Shown here piece after piece: positions 35,239 through 43,971 of a stretch of 62,628 nucleotides of DNA. The stretch comes from Hutsoniella sourekii ATCC 700629 (GTDB lineage: Bacteria > Bacillota > Bacilli > Lactobacillales > Aerococcaceae), in NCBI RefSeq assembly GCF_000518205.1, contig NZ_JADD01000015.1, forward strand, positions 1-62,628, in the 5' to 3' direction. Made by a program: the position numbers and the translations under genes. The stretch's first letter is position 1, and each line of letters opens with the position of its first letter. The notes beneath the pieces are model-generated. The model saw only the letters and a program-made list of their open reading frames with translations. It was not told where the DNA came from and searched no databases.

Positions 35239-35532
35239 AAAAATCAATCATTCCCTCAGCTGTAGTGGACCGCCTCCAGAGCGCATGGCTGGATTTCTAA
35301 GTCACTAAAATGACAAGAGATCCAGCCATGCGCTCTTCCGGCGCTTTGCGTACTGGGGCTCTAAGTTGCTAAAGCAACAAGAGCCCCAGCATTAATTGAC
35401 TACTTAGAGCTTCTTTTCGCTTTAGCGTTTAGAAGCTCTTGTGCGTTAGTTGCTCTCCCTAAACGCCATGGGCGTAAGGGAGATCTATGCGTCAATTGTC
35501 CTAAAACTACTGCTGAGGGAATGTTTGATTTT
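35239..35532. repeat. 290-bp inverted-repeat element made of four compound hairpins
   Basis: Imperfect terminal inverted repeats bound the element: AAAATCAATCATTCCCTCAG at 35239-35258 matches the reverse complement of 35513-35532, with CTTC on both outer sides as a possible target duplication. Inside are four hairpins, each with an outer helix, a small bulge and an inner helix: 35279-35336, 35353-35389, 35406-35439 and 35455-35482. A further helix (AATTGAC 35394-35400 with GTCAATT 35491-35497) encloses the last two. No reading frame is supported. It could be a MITE or a large structured RNA. Confidence 0.75.
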
Positions 35533-35847
35533 CTTCGCAATTATAGCATTTTTACTAAGCATAAAGGTAACAAATCTAGACGATTTGATTAGATTAATAA
35601 AAAACTAATTTAACTAATAGCTTTTATTGGAAAATACTGGGAGCTTTTCTTATTAGCTTAGCCCTTGAAGGAGAATCTAGATTTTATTTTCACACTTGAA
35701 TATTTACCGAGCTCAAGCTTTTACTTCTTGGCTCTGACTCTTGTCTTTTTTGTAGATTTCGGGGCGGGTGTGCTTATTTTTGCTTGAATCTATGATAAAC
35801 TAGAAGGTGCATTTGAGTGTGTGAGTTGGGGAAAGGAAGTGACCAGC

Positions 35848-37233
35848 TTGAGTGAGATGGCTCCGGAAAATTATTTAACGATCAGTCAATTATCAACCTA
35901 TTTGAAGCGGAAGTTTGACCTAGATCCTTATTTACGCAAGGTCTTTGTGGTGGGGGAGGTTTCCAACTTTCGCAAGCGGCCCAATGGCCACCAATACTTT
36001 AGTCTCAAGGATGAGCATAGCCGAATTAGTGTGGTGATGTTCAAGTCGGCCTTCAACCGCTTGCCCTTCGACTTGGAAGAGGGGATGAAGGTGCTGGCTA
36101 CTGGGTCAGTGACCTTGTATGAACCGAGCGGTAATTATCAAATGGTTCTGGAATCACTGGAGCCCGAAGGTCTAGGAGCCCTCTACCAAGCCATGGAACA
36201 GCTCAAGGCCAAGCTCAAGGCCGAGGGACTCTTGGACCGGCCCCGCCGACCTCTGCCTGCTTATCCCAAGCGGATAGCAGTAGTGACTAGTCCGACCGGG
36301 GCGGTGATTCGCGACATTCTAACCACCATCCGCCGGCGTTATCCAATCGTTCAAGTCACCGTTTTTCCGACCTTGGTTCAAGGCAAGCAAGCAGCCGGTC
36401 AGATTGCTTCGGCCTTTAGGCAGATTGAGGAGCGGGCAGCGGATTTTGACCTGGTGATTGTCGCTCGGGGTGGGGGGTCGATTGAAGACTTGTGGCCCTT
36501 TAATGAAGAAGAAGTGGCCCGGGCGATTGTGGCCTCTAGCCTGCCGGTGATCTCATCGATTGGTCACGAGACAGATACAACGATCGCGGACTTGGTTGCG
36601 GACTTGAGAGCGCCGACACCGACGGCAGCGGCCGAATTGGCGGTTCCCGTGCTTCAAGAAGTGCTCTTGAACCTTTATAAGTATCAAGAGCGCCTAGTCT
36701 TGGCGATCCGGTCTCAGGTCAACCAGGCCAAGCAACGCTTTAGCAGGAGCCAGCAGTCTTATGTGCTCCAAGAACCCCAGCGACTCTACCAGGCCTATAT
36801 TCAACAATTAGACCTGGCCAATCAGCGTCTGGAACAGGCCCAAGACCGTTATTTAACCCAACAGCAACAATCCCTCGCCCAGCTCAAGCACCGACTCACC
36901 CTACAAGTTCCAACCCGTCGCATTCAAGCCGGACAAGAAGCCGTCCAACTAGCCCAGCGTCAACTCCACCAGGCCAAGAGCCATTATTTCCAAGCTCAAA
37001 GCGACCACTTAGCCAAGCAAGCGGGCCTCTTGGAGGCACTGAGTCCCTTGAAGATTCTCGCTCGAGGCTACGCAGTAGTTCAAGAGGGCGACCAGCTAGT
37101 CCGCTCCATCGACCAGCTAAGCGTGGGTCAGACACTAGATATCCAACTCAGAGACGGTCAAGCGACCGCCCAAGTTCAAGCCCTGCAAGCGGGCCAACTT
37201 TCAAGCACGAATAGAAATGAGGAAATTGAATGA
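35848..37233 (+). CDS. xseA: Exodeoxyribonuclease VII large subunit
   Basis: 461 residues from TTG 35848, with AAAGGAAG 8 bases upstream. Degrades single-stranded DNA. N-terminal OB domain (LRKVFVVGEVSNFRKRPNGH), catalytic core with GALYQAMEQLKAKLKAEGLL, VVTSPTGAVIRDILTTIRRR, VARGGGSIEDLWPFN and GHETDTTIADLVADLRAPTPTAAAE, then a long coiled coil. The stop overlaps the xseB start (ATGA). First gene of a long housekeeping run. Confidence 0.95.
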   Translation: MSEMAPENYLTISQLSTYLKRKFDLDPYLRKVFVVGEVSNFRKRPNGHQYFSLKDEHSRISVVMFKSAFNRLPFDLEEGMKVLATGSVTLYEPSGNYQMVLESLEPEGLGALYQAMEQLKAKLKAEGLLDRPRRPLPAYPKRIAVVTSPTGAVIRDILTTIRRRYPIVQVTVFPTLVQGKQAAGQIASAFRQIEERAADFDLVIVARGGGSIEDLWPFNEEEVARAIVASSLPVISSIGHETDTTIADLVADLRAPTPTAAAELAVPVLQEVLLNLYKYQERLVLAIRSQVNQAKQRFSRSQQSYVLQEPQRLYQAYIQQLDLANQRLEQAQDRYLTQQQQSLAQLKHRLTLQVPTRRIQAGQEAVQLAQRQLHQAKSHYFQAQSDHLAKQAGLLEALSPLKILARGYAVVQEGDQLVRSIDQLSVGQTLDIQLRDGQATAQVQALQAGQLSSTNRNEEIE

Positions 37234-37454
37234 GCCAGAAACCAGAAAACTTTGAAGCGGCCCTCAAGCAATTAGAGACCCTAGTCAACCAACTAGAAAA
37301 AGGGGACCTGCCCTTAGAAGAAGCCTTAACTGCCTTCAAGCAAGGGGTCGAACTCACCCAGTATTGCCAGAAGACTCTCCAAGAAGCTGAAGAAACGGTC
37401 ACTCAGATGATGACCCAGGAAGGGGAAGTGCCTTTGGATGGTGATCCAGCATGA
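37230..37454 (+). CDS. xseB: Exodeoxyribonuclease VII small subunit
   Basis: 74 residues, the typical small helical hairpin: FEAALKQLETLVNQLEKGD, then PLEEALTAFKQGVELTQYCQ. It assembles on the XseA coiled coil in several copies. It overlaps xseA by 4 bases and ispA by 4 bases, so translation is coupled. Confidence 0.95.
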   Translation: MSQKPENFEAALKQLETLVNQLEKGDLPLEEALTAFKQGVELTQYCQKTLQEAEETVTQMMTQEGEVPLDGDPA

Positions 37455-38356
37455 AGCCGACATTAGACCTAGCCAAGTTGCGGTCAGCTTTTGAGAAGCA
37501 TTTAGACCATTATATGATGAGCTTGGATGCGCCCTTAGAGATGATTAAGCCCATGCTCTATTCGCTCCAAGGGGGCGGCAAGCGCTTGCGTCCTTTACTC
37601 TTGTTAGCCGTGATCCAAATTCAAGACCCTGAACGACTCCAAGCCGGCATGTCTTCTGCCCTTGCCTTGGAATATATTCATACCTATTCCTTGATCCACG
37701 ACGATCTACCGGCTATGGATGATGATGAATTGCGCCGGGGTCAGCCAACAAGTCATATTCAGTTTGATGAGGCAACAGCCATCCTAGCTGGTGACGCTTT
37801 GGTGACCGATGCCTTTGGCTTGATTGCTGAAGATGAATCCAACCCACCGGCCTTGGTAGTCCAGCTCTTGAACCTCTTATCCAAGGCGGCTGGATCTGTA
37901 GGCATGGTTGCCGGCCAGTTAAAGGACATGCAGGCGGAAGACCAAGAGATTTCTTATGAAGCCCTCAAGCAGATCCACCAACTCAAGACGGGTTGCCTCT
38001 TCACCTTTGCCATTCAAGCGGGAGCTTTGATTGCCGGCATGGAGCCTTCGGATATGAAGGTCTTGCTCAAGTTCGCCTACCACTACGGGGTGGCCTACCA
38101 GATTCACAATGACTTGGCTGATGTGCTAGCTGATTCCAGCCAGACCGGTAAAACGCAAAACCATGACCAAGCCATCGGCAAGTCGACCTATCCAGGTATT
38201 CTCGGCTTAGAACGGGCCTTGAGGGAACTTGATCAAGAACTAGCCCAAGGAAAAAAGGCCTTGGAACAGCTAAGCCGGTTGACCGGCAAGCCTTTTAGTG
38301 ACTTGTCGATCTTCTTAGACTTTATTCGAATTGATCAAACAGGAGGGAAGGCTTAG
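37451..38356 (+). CDS. ispA: Farnesyl diphosphate synthase (short-chain polyprenyl synthase)
   Basis: 301 residues. Adds isopentenyl units to dimethylallyl diphosphate to make farnesyl diphosphate for undecaprenyl and other isoprenoids. The first Asp-rich motif DDLPAMDDD (about residues 85-93) is intact. The second motif, normally DDxxD, reads NDLAD here, so its first metal-ligand Asp is Asn; otherwise QIHNDLADVLADSSQTGK and GKSTYPGILG match well. It lies between xseB and tlyA as usual. Confidence 0.92.
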   Translation: MKPTLDLAKLRSAFEKHLDHYMMSLDAPLEMIKPMLYSLQGGGKRLRPLLLLAVIQIQDPERLQAGMSSALALEYIHTYSLIHDDLPAMDDDELRRGQPTSHIQFDEATAILAGDALVTDAFGLIAEDESNPPALVVQLLNLLSKAAGSVGMVAGQLKDMQAEDQEISYEALKQIHQLKTGCLFTFAIQAGALIAGMEPSDMKVLLKFAYHYGVAYQIHNDLADVLADSSQTGKTQNHDQAIGKSTYPGILGLERALRELDQELAQGKKALEQLSRLTGKPFSDLSIFLDFIRIDQTGGKA

Positions 38357-38358
38357 CC

Positions 38359-39165
38359 ATGAAAGAACGCGTCGACAAACTAGTCGTCCAAGCCGGCCTC
38401 ACTGATACCAGGGAAAAGGCCAAGCGCTTGATCATGGCTGGTCAAGTCTATGATGAGAACAACCAACGTTACGATAAGCCGGGCGAGAAGATTCCTAGAG
38501 AACGCCAGCTCCATATCAAGGGCAAGCAGTTGCCATATGTGAGCCGGGGGGGCTTGAAATTAGAAAAAGCCATCCAATTCTTTGACATGGATATGACGGA
38601 TCAAATCCTTCTAGATATCGGAGCTTCTACCGGTGGCTTTACTGATGCGGCCTTGCAGTTTGGAGCGAGTAAGTCTTATGCCTTGGATGTTGGTTACAAT
38701 CAACTGGCCTACAAGTTGCGTCAAGACGACCGGGTGATCGTCATGGAAAGACAGAACTTCCGCTACAGCCAACCGGAAGATTTCCAGGAAGGGCAACCTA
38801 CGATTGCCTCGATTGATGTCTCCTTTATCTCGCTTAGCTTGATTCTAGGCCCCCTACAAGACATACTCATCCAAGGGGGTCCGGTCTTAGCCTTGATTAA
38901 GCCTCAATTTGAAGCAGGCCCTGACCGGGTCGGTAAGAAGGGGGTTATAAGAGATCCCCAAGTCCACCAAGAAGTAGTTGAAGAAGTCCTCCAAATGGCT
39001 ACGTCTAAGGGTTACCGAGTGGAAGGCCTGACCTTTTCGCCAATTACCGGTGGGGAAGGAAACATTGAATTTCTAGCCCTACTAACCAACCAAAAGCAAG
39101 CCAATGACTCCCATCAATCAATTGATGTAGCCCAAGTTGTTCAAGCAGCCCACCAAGAATTATAG
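38359..39165 (+). CDS. tlyA: TlyA-family rRNA (cytidine-2'-O)-methyltransferase
   Basis: 268 residues, AGGAGGG at 38341-38347. An S4 RNA-binding domain (residues 1-65, RVDKLVVQAGLTDTREKAKR) is followed by an FtsJ/RrmJ-type methyltransferase fold with the SAM motif LLDIGASTGGFTDAAL. Members methylate rRNA riboses; several are also annotated as hemolysin A. In most Firmicutes argR follows here, but it is absent and recN comes next. Confidence 0.9.
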   Translation: MKERVDKLVVQAGLTDTREKAKRLIMAGQVYDENNQRYDKPGEKIPRERQLHIKGKQLPYVSRGGLKLEKAIQFFDMDMTDQILLDIGASTGGFTDAALQFGASKSYALDVGYNQLAYKLRQDDRVIVMERQNFRYSQPEDFQEGQPTIASIDVSFISLSLILGPLQDILIQGGPVLALIKPQFEAGPDRVGKKGVIRDPQVHQEVVEEVLQMATSKGYRVEGLTFSPITGGEGNIEFLALLTNQKQANDSHQSIDVAQVVQAAHQEL

Positions 39166-39183
39166 AAAGGAAGAGGTGACTGG

Positions 39184-40938
39184 ATGTTAGTCAGCTTAAC
39201 GATTGATAATTTTGCTATCATTGACCATGTCGCCATCGACTTTCGTGAAGGGATGACGGTCCTGTCCGGTGAAACGGGGGCAGGGAAGTCGATTATTATT
39301 GATGCTCTAGGAATACTCTGTGGCGGACGGGGCTCGGTGGATTATATCCGGGTGGGTCAAGACAAGTTGAGAGTGGAAGGGCTCTTTATCTTTGAAGATA
39401 TGCCCCTACCCTTGAGACAGAGTCTGGCCGACTTTGGTATCCAGCATGTACCCAGCGGGGAGTTGATCTTGCGCCGGGAGATTAATAGCCAGGGTAAGAA
39501 TATTATCCGGGTCAATGGTCACCTAGCCAATGTCTCACTCTTGAAGACGATTGGCTCTTACTTGGTCGATATCCATGGCCAGAATGAACACCAGGCCCTC
39601 TTGGATGTCAGCCAGCATTTACGCTTGTTGGACCAATATTCCTCACCTGCTTTTGATCAAATGTATCCTGTTTATCAAGAAGCTTATGATCAGTTCCGAG
39701 CCCTGCGCCAGGAATGGTTAGAAGCCAGTCAGACTGAGTCCAGCCAACTCCAGCGCTTAGACTTCTTGAAGTTCCAGAGCCAAGAATTAACGGAGGCCCA
39801 ATTAGAAGCCGGCGAAGAAGAGCGTCTACAGGTCTTGAGTGACCGCCTGCAGAACCAGGCCCATATCCAAGAGAACCTGCAAGCGATTGCCTACCATCTA
39901 TCAGAAGGGGAGACCAATGTCATCGGCCAATTGCAGACCGTGACCGACTGGCTCAAGGAGATCCAAGATTATAATGCGGATTATCCAGCCCTCTTGGAAG
40001 AGTTGATGGGTATTCAGGCTCAACTTGAAGAGATTGCCCACCAATTAGCAGTTGGAGATGATTGGGCGCAGGAAGAGGTCGGTCAACTAGACCAGATTGA
40101 AGCCCGGCTCAGCGAACTCTCCCAACTCAAGCGCAAGTATGGACTTGACATTGAGGAATTAGGTGACTTGCACGAGGAGATTGACGAAGAGATCTACCAA
40201 ATCGAAAACCGCGACCATTATGTCCAAGAATTAACCCAGAAGCTGAAGGCCAGCTACGATAAAACCTACCAACTAGCCCAAGAACTCCACCAAGAACGCT
40301 TAAGGATGGCGGATAACTTGTGTGCTAATGTGGAGGCCCAACTGGCAGACTTGTATATGAAGAACAGTCGCTTTGAAGTTCAATTCAAGCCAACCGAAGA
40401 GGATAAGCAATTGCTTGACTTGGGTTCAGAGGAAGCCTATGTTTACTTGAACCGACAGGGGCTGGACCAGGTGGAATTCTTTATTGCCACTAATCCTGGC
40501 GAACCTGTCAAGCCTCTGGTTCGGGTGGCCAGTGGTGGCGAGCTGTCCAGGTTTATGTTGGCCTTGAAGACGGTCTTTTCTAACCATGCCATTCCTAAGG
40601 TGATGGTTTTTGATGAGATTGATACCGGAGTTTCTGGCCGGGTGGCTCAGGCGATTGCTGAGAAGATGTATGAGATCTCGGCCAACCACCAAGTCTTTGC
40701 CATTACCCACCTCCCGCAAGTAGCAGCCATTGCGGACCAACAAGTCTATATCGAGAAGGAAAGCCAGAATGATTCAACCACTAGCCGAATCAGTCAATTA
40801 GAACCGGAGCGCCGGATTGAAATCCTGGCTCATATGATGTCCGGTGAAGCAGTGAGTGAGACCTCGCGGCGCCTGGCTGAAGAATTACTGGCGACCAGCC
40901 GGGCTAAGTTTGAGGATAAGGGGGCAGACCATGACTAA
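39184..40938 (+). CDS. recN: DNA repair protein RecN
   Basis: 584 residues, ribosome site AAAGGAAGAGG. An SMC-like ATPase acting in double-strand-break repair. Walker A SGETGAGKSIIID (about 30-42), a long central coiled coil, the ABC signature VASGGELSRFMLALK and Walker B KVMVFDEIDTGVSGRVAQ are present. The 3' end overlaps miaA by 8 bases. Confidence 0.95.
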   Translation: MLVSLTIDNFAIIDHVAIDFREGMTVLSGETGAGKSIIIDALGILCGGRGSVDYIRVGQDKLRVEGLFIFEDMPLPLRQSLADFGIQHVPSGELILRREINSQGKNIIRVNGHLANVSLLKTIGSYLVDIHGQNEHQALLDVSQHLRLLDQYSSPAFDQMYPVYQEAYDQFRALRQEWLEASQTESSQLQRLDFLKFQSQELTEAQLEAGEEERLQVLSDRLQNQAHIQENLQAIAYHLSEGETNVIGQLQTVTDWLKEIQDYNADYPALLEELMGIQAQLEEIAHQLAVGDDWAQEEVGQLDQIEARLSELSQLKRKYGLDIEELGDLHEEIDEEIYQIENRDHYVQELTQKLKASYDKTYQLAQELHQERLRMADNLCANVEAQLADLYMKNSRFEVQFKPTEEDKQLLDLGSEEAYVYLNRQGLDQVEFFIATNPGEPVKPLVRVASGGELSRFMLALKTVFSNHAIPKVMVFDEIDTGVSGRVAQAIAEKMYEISANHQVFAITHLPQVAAIADQQVYIEKESQNDSTTSRISQLEPERRIEILAHMMSGEAVSETSRRLAEELLATSRAKFEDKGADHD

Positions 40939-41881
40939 TCACCTGCCCTTGATTGTTATTGCGGGTCCGACCGGGGTCGGCAAGACCGATTTGAGTATCC
41001 AGTTAGCCCAGGACTTCCAGGGAGAAGTTATCAATGGGGATAGCTTGCAGGTCTATCGGGGACTAGATATTGGAACCGGCAAGATCACTAAAGAGGAAAT
41101 GCAAGGCGTTCCCCACCAGCTATTAGACATTCTGGAAGTTGACCAAGACTATGATGCCAGTCGCTTTCAAGAAGGGGCCAGTCAAGCGGTTCAAGCCATT
41201 CATGGCCGGGGACACCTACCCTTTCTAGTAGGGGGGACGGGCTTGTACTTGTCAGGTCTGCTCTATGATTTGGAATTTGGCCAAAAAGGCTCCACGGACC
41301 CCCAAGTCCGCCAAGCTCTCCAGGAGCGGGCAGACCAGCTGGGAGACCTGGCGCTCTGGCAAGAACTTCAAGCTAGAGACCCTCAAGCGGCAGCCAAGAT
41401 TCCCTATCAGAATGTACGTCGGACCATCCGGGCCTTGGAAGTGATGGAGACGACGGGCCAGCTCTTTTCTGACCAGGCGCATGCCCAGGAGAAACCCAGC
41501 CGATTCGACGAATTATTGTTGGTACTAGATCGCCCCCGTGACCAACTCTATGACCGGATCAATCAGCGGGTAGACGGGATGGACCAGGCCGGTCTGGAAG
41601 CCGAAGCCTACCAGCTCTACCTAGCAGATCCCCAGCAGACCTACCAGTCCACCAAGGGGATCGGCTACAAGGAGTGGTGGCCTTATTTTGAAGGGCAGAT
41701 TGACCGCCAAACAGTATTGGACCAGATCAAGCAGAATTCCCGCCGCTATGCCAAACGCCAATTAACCTGGTTCCGCAATCGGATGAAGGATCCCCATTGG
41801 CTAGACGTCAGCGATCCTGACCAGGCCTACCAAGAAGCCAGTCAACTGATTAGAGACCATTTAACAAAGGAGAAGCGATAA
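40931..41881 (+). CDS. miaA: tRNA dimethylallyltransferase MiaA
   Basis: 316 residues from ATG 40931, inside the end of recN. Transfers dimethylallyl to A37 of tRNAs reading UNN codons. P-loop IAGPTGVGKTDLS (about 9-21), NGDSLQVYRGLDIGTGK, VGGTGLYLSGLL and the late KQNSRRYAKRQLTWFRNR match the family. Co-transcribed with recN and hflX. Confidence 0.95.
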   Translation: MTNHLPLIVIAGPTGVGKTDLSIQLAQDFQGEVINGDSLQVYRGLDIGTGKITKEEMQGVPHQLLDILEVDQDYDASRFQEGASQAVQAIHGRGHLPFLVGGTGLYLSGLLYDLEFGQKGSTDPQVRQALQERADQLGDLALWQELQARDPQAAAKIPYQNVRRTIRALEVMETTGQLFSDQAHAQEKPSRFDELLLVLDRPRDQLYDRINQRVDGMDQAGLEAEAYQLYLADPQQTYQSTKGIGYKEWWPYFEGQIDRQTVLDQIKQNSRRYAKRQLTWFRNRMKDPHWLDVSDPDQAYQEASQLIRDHLTKEKR

Positions 41882-41884
41882 GGA

Positions 41885-43126
41885 TTGAAGCCAGACCTAA
41901 TAGCCACCCAAACTGACCAGGAGAAAGTGATCCTAGTCGGTGTTCAAACAGAAGCCTATAGCGATGAGCGTTTCCAAGACTTGATGGAGGAGTTGGCCTC
42001 CCTTACCCGGACTGCCCAAGGAGACCCTCTTGCAAGCTTTACCCAGAAGATGCCCCGTCTCAACCAAAAAACAGCTATCGGTCGAGGTAAGCTAGAAGAA
42101 ATAGCCCAAGCTGTTGACCGACTTGAAGTGGATCTGGTTGTCTTCTTCAACGACCTGACTCCCAGTATGAACCGGGAATTAGAAGAAGGCTTGGGTTGCC
42201 GGGTGATTGACCGGGTCCAACTGATTCTAGATATCTTTGCCATGCGGGCCAAGTCCCGGGCAGGTAAGCTGCAAGTGGAACTGGCCCAGCACCAATACCT
42301 CTTGCCCCGGATTATGGGGAAGGGCTTGCAGCTTTCTCGTCTAGGTGGGGGAATTGGGACTAGAGGTCCCGGAGAGACCCAATTAGAAACCGACCGTCGT
42401 CATATTCGCCGGCGGATCCACAAGCTGGAAGAAGAATTGGCTAAGCTAGCCTCCCACCGCCAACGAACTCGGGACCGCCGTCAGGCCTCGGATAGCTTCC
42501 AGATCGGCTTGGTCGGTTACACCAATGCCGGCAAATCGACCTTGATCCAGCGTTTAACCGACAGCCAGACCTATGTTCAAGACCAACTCTTTGCCACCTT
42601 GGATCCCTTGACCCGGCAAATGACCATCAAGGGACATGAGGCCTTTACGATTACGGATACGGTAGGCTTTATTGAAGACTTCCCGACAGACTTGATCCAT
42701 GCCTTTAAGTCGACCTTGGAAGAGATCGAGGGGGTAGACCTCTTGCTACATGTGATTGATGCCTCCCATCCGGCTCGCACCATGCATGAAGAGACGGTGA
42801 TGACCTTGCTGAAAGACTTGGACATGGACGATATCCCGATCTTGCATGTTTACAACAAGCGTGACCGGGTTGGCGACCATTTTGAAGGGGTACTCCAGCC
42901 CAATATTGTCATCAGCGCCTATGATGACCAGGATCTGGAGGCCTTGAAGGAGCGGATCTGGGACTTATGTCTTGACCAGGCTCAGTTCTATCAAGTTCAA
43001 GTTCCATCCAGTGACGGCCAGACCATTGCTTACTACCAGAACCACAGCTTTGTCTTGGATATCCAATACCAAGAAGCCGGTGACTATTATACAATTAAAG
43101 GCTACCAGAAAATAACCAGAGATTAG
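41885..43126 (+). CDS. hflX: GTPase HflX
   Basis: 413 residues from TTG 41885, with AAAGGAG at 41868-41874. A ribosome-associated GTPase that splits stalled or hibernating ribosomes. N-terminal HflX domain with GRGKLEEIA and the Gly-rich LSRLGGGIGTRGPGETQLE (about residues 150-168), then the G domain: G1 GYTNAGKST, DTVGFIEDFP and NKRD. miaA-hflX adjacency is common. Confidence 0.95.
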   Translation: MKPDLIATQTDQEKVILVGVQTEAYSDERFQDLMEELASLTRTAQGDPLASFTQKMPRLNQKTAIGRGKLEEIAQAVDRLEVDLVVFFNDLTPSMNRELEEGLGCRVIDRVQLILDIFAMRAKSRAGKLQVELAQHQYLLPRIMGKGLQLSRLGGGIGTRGPGETQLETDRRHIRRRIHKLEEELAKLASHRQRTRDRRQASDSFQIGLVGYTNAGKSTLIQRLTDSQTYVQDQLFATLDPLTRQMTIKGHEAFTITDTVGFIEDFPTDLIHAFKSTLEEIEGVDLLLHVIDASHPARTMHEETVMTLLKDLDMDDIPILHVYNKRDRVGDHFEGVLQPNIVISAYDDQDLEALKERIWDLCLDQAQFYQVQVPSSDGQTIAYYQNHSFVLDIQYQEAGDYYTIKGYQKITRD

Positions 43127-43138
43127 GAAGGTGATTAG

Positions 43139-43705
43139 ATGATAACAATGAAAGATTTTATTCCAGAGCAGGATCCGCTTTTGCGTAAGGAAGTCGAACC
43201 TGTGACATTCCCACTTAGCGAGGAATTAAGAGAACGGGCCTTGGAAATGCGTCAGTTCCTCATTGATAGCCAAACGCCAGAACTAGCGGAAAAATACCAG
43301 CTTAGACCAGGTGTCGGTGTCGCTGGACCTCAGATTGGTTTGGACCAGCAGATTTTTGCTATTTACTTGGTGGAATACGATGAAGACGGTCAAGTCGTGG
43401 ATACGATCATCGATCAAATCTTCATCAATCCCAAAATCAAAAGCCACTCCGTTCAAGAAGCGGCCCTTAAAGAAGGTGAAGGCTGTCTATCGGTGCCTCG
43501 GGAAGTCCCAGGCCTTGTGCCCCGTGCCAAGCGAGTTACCTTGACCTACCAAGACTTGGACGGTAACAGCCATGAAATCAAACTTCGCAACTACGAAGCC
43601 ATTGTCGTCCAACACGAATACGACCACCTCAAGGGCATCCTCTTCTATGATCACATCAACCCGGACCAACCATGGAAGGCCGACCCAGACTTGGAGCTGC
43701 TATAG
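43139..43705 (+). CDS. def: Peptide deformylase
   Basis: 188 residues, GGAAGG 7 bases before ATG 43139. Removes the formyl group from nascent proteins, using a metal ion bound by the Cys of EGCLSVP and the two His of QHEYDHLKG. Motif 1 reads GVGVAGPQIGL. Length and inserts fit type 2 deformylases of Gram-positives. The downstream 43706-43970 interval has an AT-rich spacer and the mhqO promoter; a weak hairpin near 43765-43817 may terminate def. Confidence 0.95.
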   Translation: MITMKDFIPEQDPLLRKEVEPVTFPLSEELRERALEMRQFLIDSQTPELAEKYQLRPGVGVAGPQIGLDQQIFAIYLVEYDEDGQVVDTIIDQIFINPKIKSHSVQEAALKEGEGCLSVPREVPGLVPRAKRVTLTYQDLDGNSHEIKLRNYEAIVVQHEYDHLKGILFYDHINPDQPWKADPDLELL

Positions 43706-43877
43706 CCGTAGGAGCGAAGCGACGTCTAAGGCCGAGCCGGTTTCCAAGGTCCTAGTATATAAAAGAATGAATCAGCGTCTTTGTTGGTAGTTAAGCTACT
43801 GCGGAGGCGTTTTTTCTTGCGTTCTTAATAGTGGATCTCTGCTAGGCAAGATGTTTCCAGCTTATAAGTTCTTTTAC

Positions 43878-43929
43878 TTTACAAAGAGTTTCTTAGCGGT
43901 TATGATAGATATAGTTCGAATTCGAAATA
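43878..43929 (+). promoter_or_regulatory. mhqO promoter with MhqR-like operator
   Basis: TTTACA (43878-43883), a 17-base spacer and TATGAT (43901-43906) are followed directly by TTCGAATTCGAA (43915-43926), a perfect 12-bp palindrome inside TAGTTCGAATTCGAAATAA. As I recall it, the MhqR operator of B. subtilis is a CGAATTCG-centred palindrome with the outer arms ATCT and AGAT. The placement around +2 to +13 is typical of a repressor site. Confidence 0.75.
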
Positions 43930-43971
43930 AATGCAATAATCAAGTAGACAACTTATCTAGGAGGATGTGCC

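Noticed and set aside
43706-43860. Additional small gene after def
   Set aside because: Short frames exist, but none has a ribosome site or protein-like composition. The region appears to hold a weak terminator and spacer.
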